Assembly: GCA_937895825.1 (NCBI GenBank)
Contig: CALBKP010000053.1
Coordinates: forward strand, 1-16,373
Direction: 5' to 3'
DNA: 16,373 bases
Source: an uncultured Alistipes sp.
GTDB lineage: Bacteria; Bacteroidota; Bacteroidia; Bacteroidales; Rikenellaceae
Shown here: positions 16,158 through 16,373 of the stretch, piece by piece
How positions within the stretch are numbered: the first letter of the stretch is position 1
Layout of the letters: every line of letters begins with the position of its first letter
Program-made: the position numbers and the translations under genes
Notes under the pieces: model-generated
What the model saw: the letters and a program-made list of their open reading frames with translations, nothing else
Told to the model about the DNA's origin: nothing
Database searches by the model: none

Positions 16158-16373
16158 ATGAACCATATAACAAAAATACTCTTTACGGGTCTGCTTATGA
16201 CTCTGTGTGCCTGCTCCTCGCCAGAGATGGAGCGAGACTTCCAAAATCCTCCCGAAGAGGTACAGACAGGTGTATATTGGTACTGGATTTCGGGTAATAT
16301 CTCAAAGGAGGGTGTTATCGCCGACCTGCACGCAATGAAACAGGCGGGCATCAACCGAGCCTTCATCGGCGAT
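16158..16373 (+). CDS. Lipoprotein glycoside hydrolase, N-terminal fragment (GH106-like), runs off the window
   Basis: Only the first 72 codons are present. The N-terminus is a lipoprotein signal peptide: a lysine at position 6, a hydrophobic stretch, and the lipobox LCAC with C19 as the lipidated residue. The mature part begins SSPEMERDF, then NPPEEVQTGVYWYWISGNIS, then KEGVIADLHAMKQAGINRAF. The aromatic W-Y-W motif followed by a glycine-asparagine turn and 'DLHAMKQAGI' is the start seen in GH106-type alpha-L-rhamnosidases and related GH2-like enzymes of gut Bacteroidota. These cleave plant or host glycans at the cell surface or in the periplasm. Subfamily and substrate cannot be fixed from this piece. 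It is a separate transcription unit after the rny terminator. Confidence 0.72.
   Translation, partial: MNHITKILFTGLLMTLCACSSPEMERDFQNPPEEVQTGVYWYWISGNISKEGVIADLHAMKQAGINRAFIGD

Overview
The window is a gene-dense chromosomal segment of a member of the Bacteroidota, most likely order Bacteroidales (a Rikenellaceae/Alistipes-like host would fit, but this is not proven). The evidence is: several exact matches to the Bacteroidota promoter (TTTG at -33, about 19 nt, TAnnTTTG at -7), the near absence of Shine-Dalgarno sequences, a very large DUF2723 membrane protein of the type common in this phylum, lipoprotein signal peptides, and the zapA / small RNA / rny gene order. No insertion sequence, phage gene, CRISPR array, toxin system or obvious foreign island was found. 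This is mostly core genome.

Layout. (1) Positions 1-1884, minus strand: a tRNA-Thr(GGT) cut by the left edge, its own promoter, then an intrinsic terminator closing a long-chain acyl-CoA synthetase gene. (2) 1885-2890, plus strand: a divergent intergenic region and queG (epoxyqueuosine reductase, tRNA modification). (3) 2891-3132: a 242-bp gap with a strong hairpin and two -7-like promoter elements. (4) 3133-13465, plus strand: a probable six-gene operon, DUF2723 membrane glycosyltransferase (GT-C fold) - cysS - prfB - DUF1343/namZ - ftsY - rimO. Gaps are 22 nt or less, and two junctions share one base between stop and start codon. (5) 13473-14152: a new promoter with an inverted repeat on its -33 box, then a small coiled-coil protein and zapA (cell division). 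(6) About 14240-14450: a structured non-coding RNA that I read as the 6S RNA of this lineage, ending in a T-tract. (7) 14499-16028: rny (ribonuclease Y), followed by an intrinsic terminator. (8) 16097 to the end: a promoter and the 5' part of a lipoprotein glycoside hydrolase, probably GH106-like, cut by the right edge.

How the genes fit together. The long operon groups translation (cysS, prfB), protein targeting (ftsY), ribosome modification (rimO) and envelope work (a putative protein O-glycosyltransferase and a lipoprotein muramidase). The coiled-coil/zapA pair looks like an FtsZ-ring accessory module. It is followed by a global transcription regulator RNA and by the membrane-anchored RNase Y.

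The observations most worth following are the rod-shaped 6S-like RNA between zapA and rny, the uncharacterised coiled-coil partner of zapA, the unusually long DUF2723 protein, and a prfB gene that lacks the usual autoregulatory frameshift.
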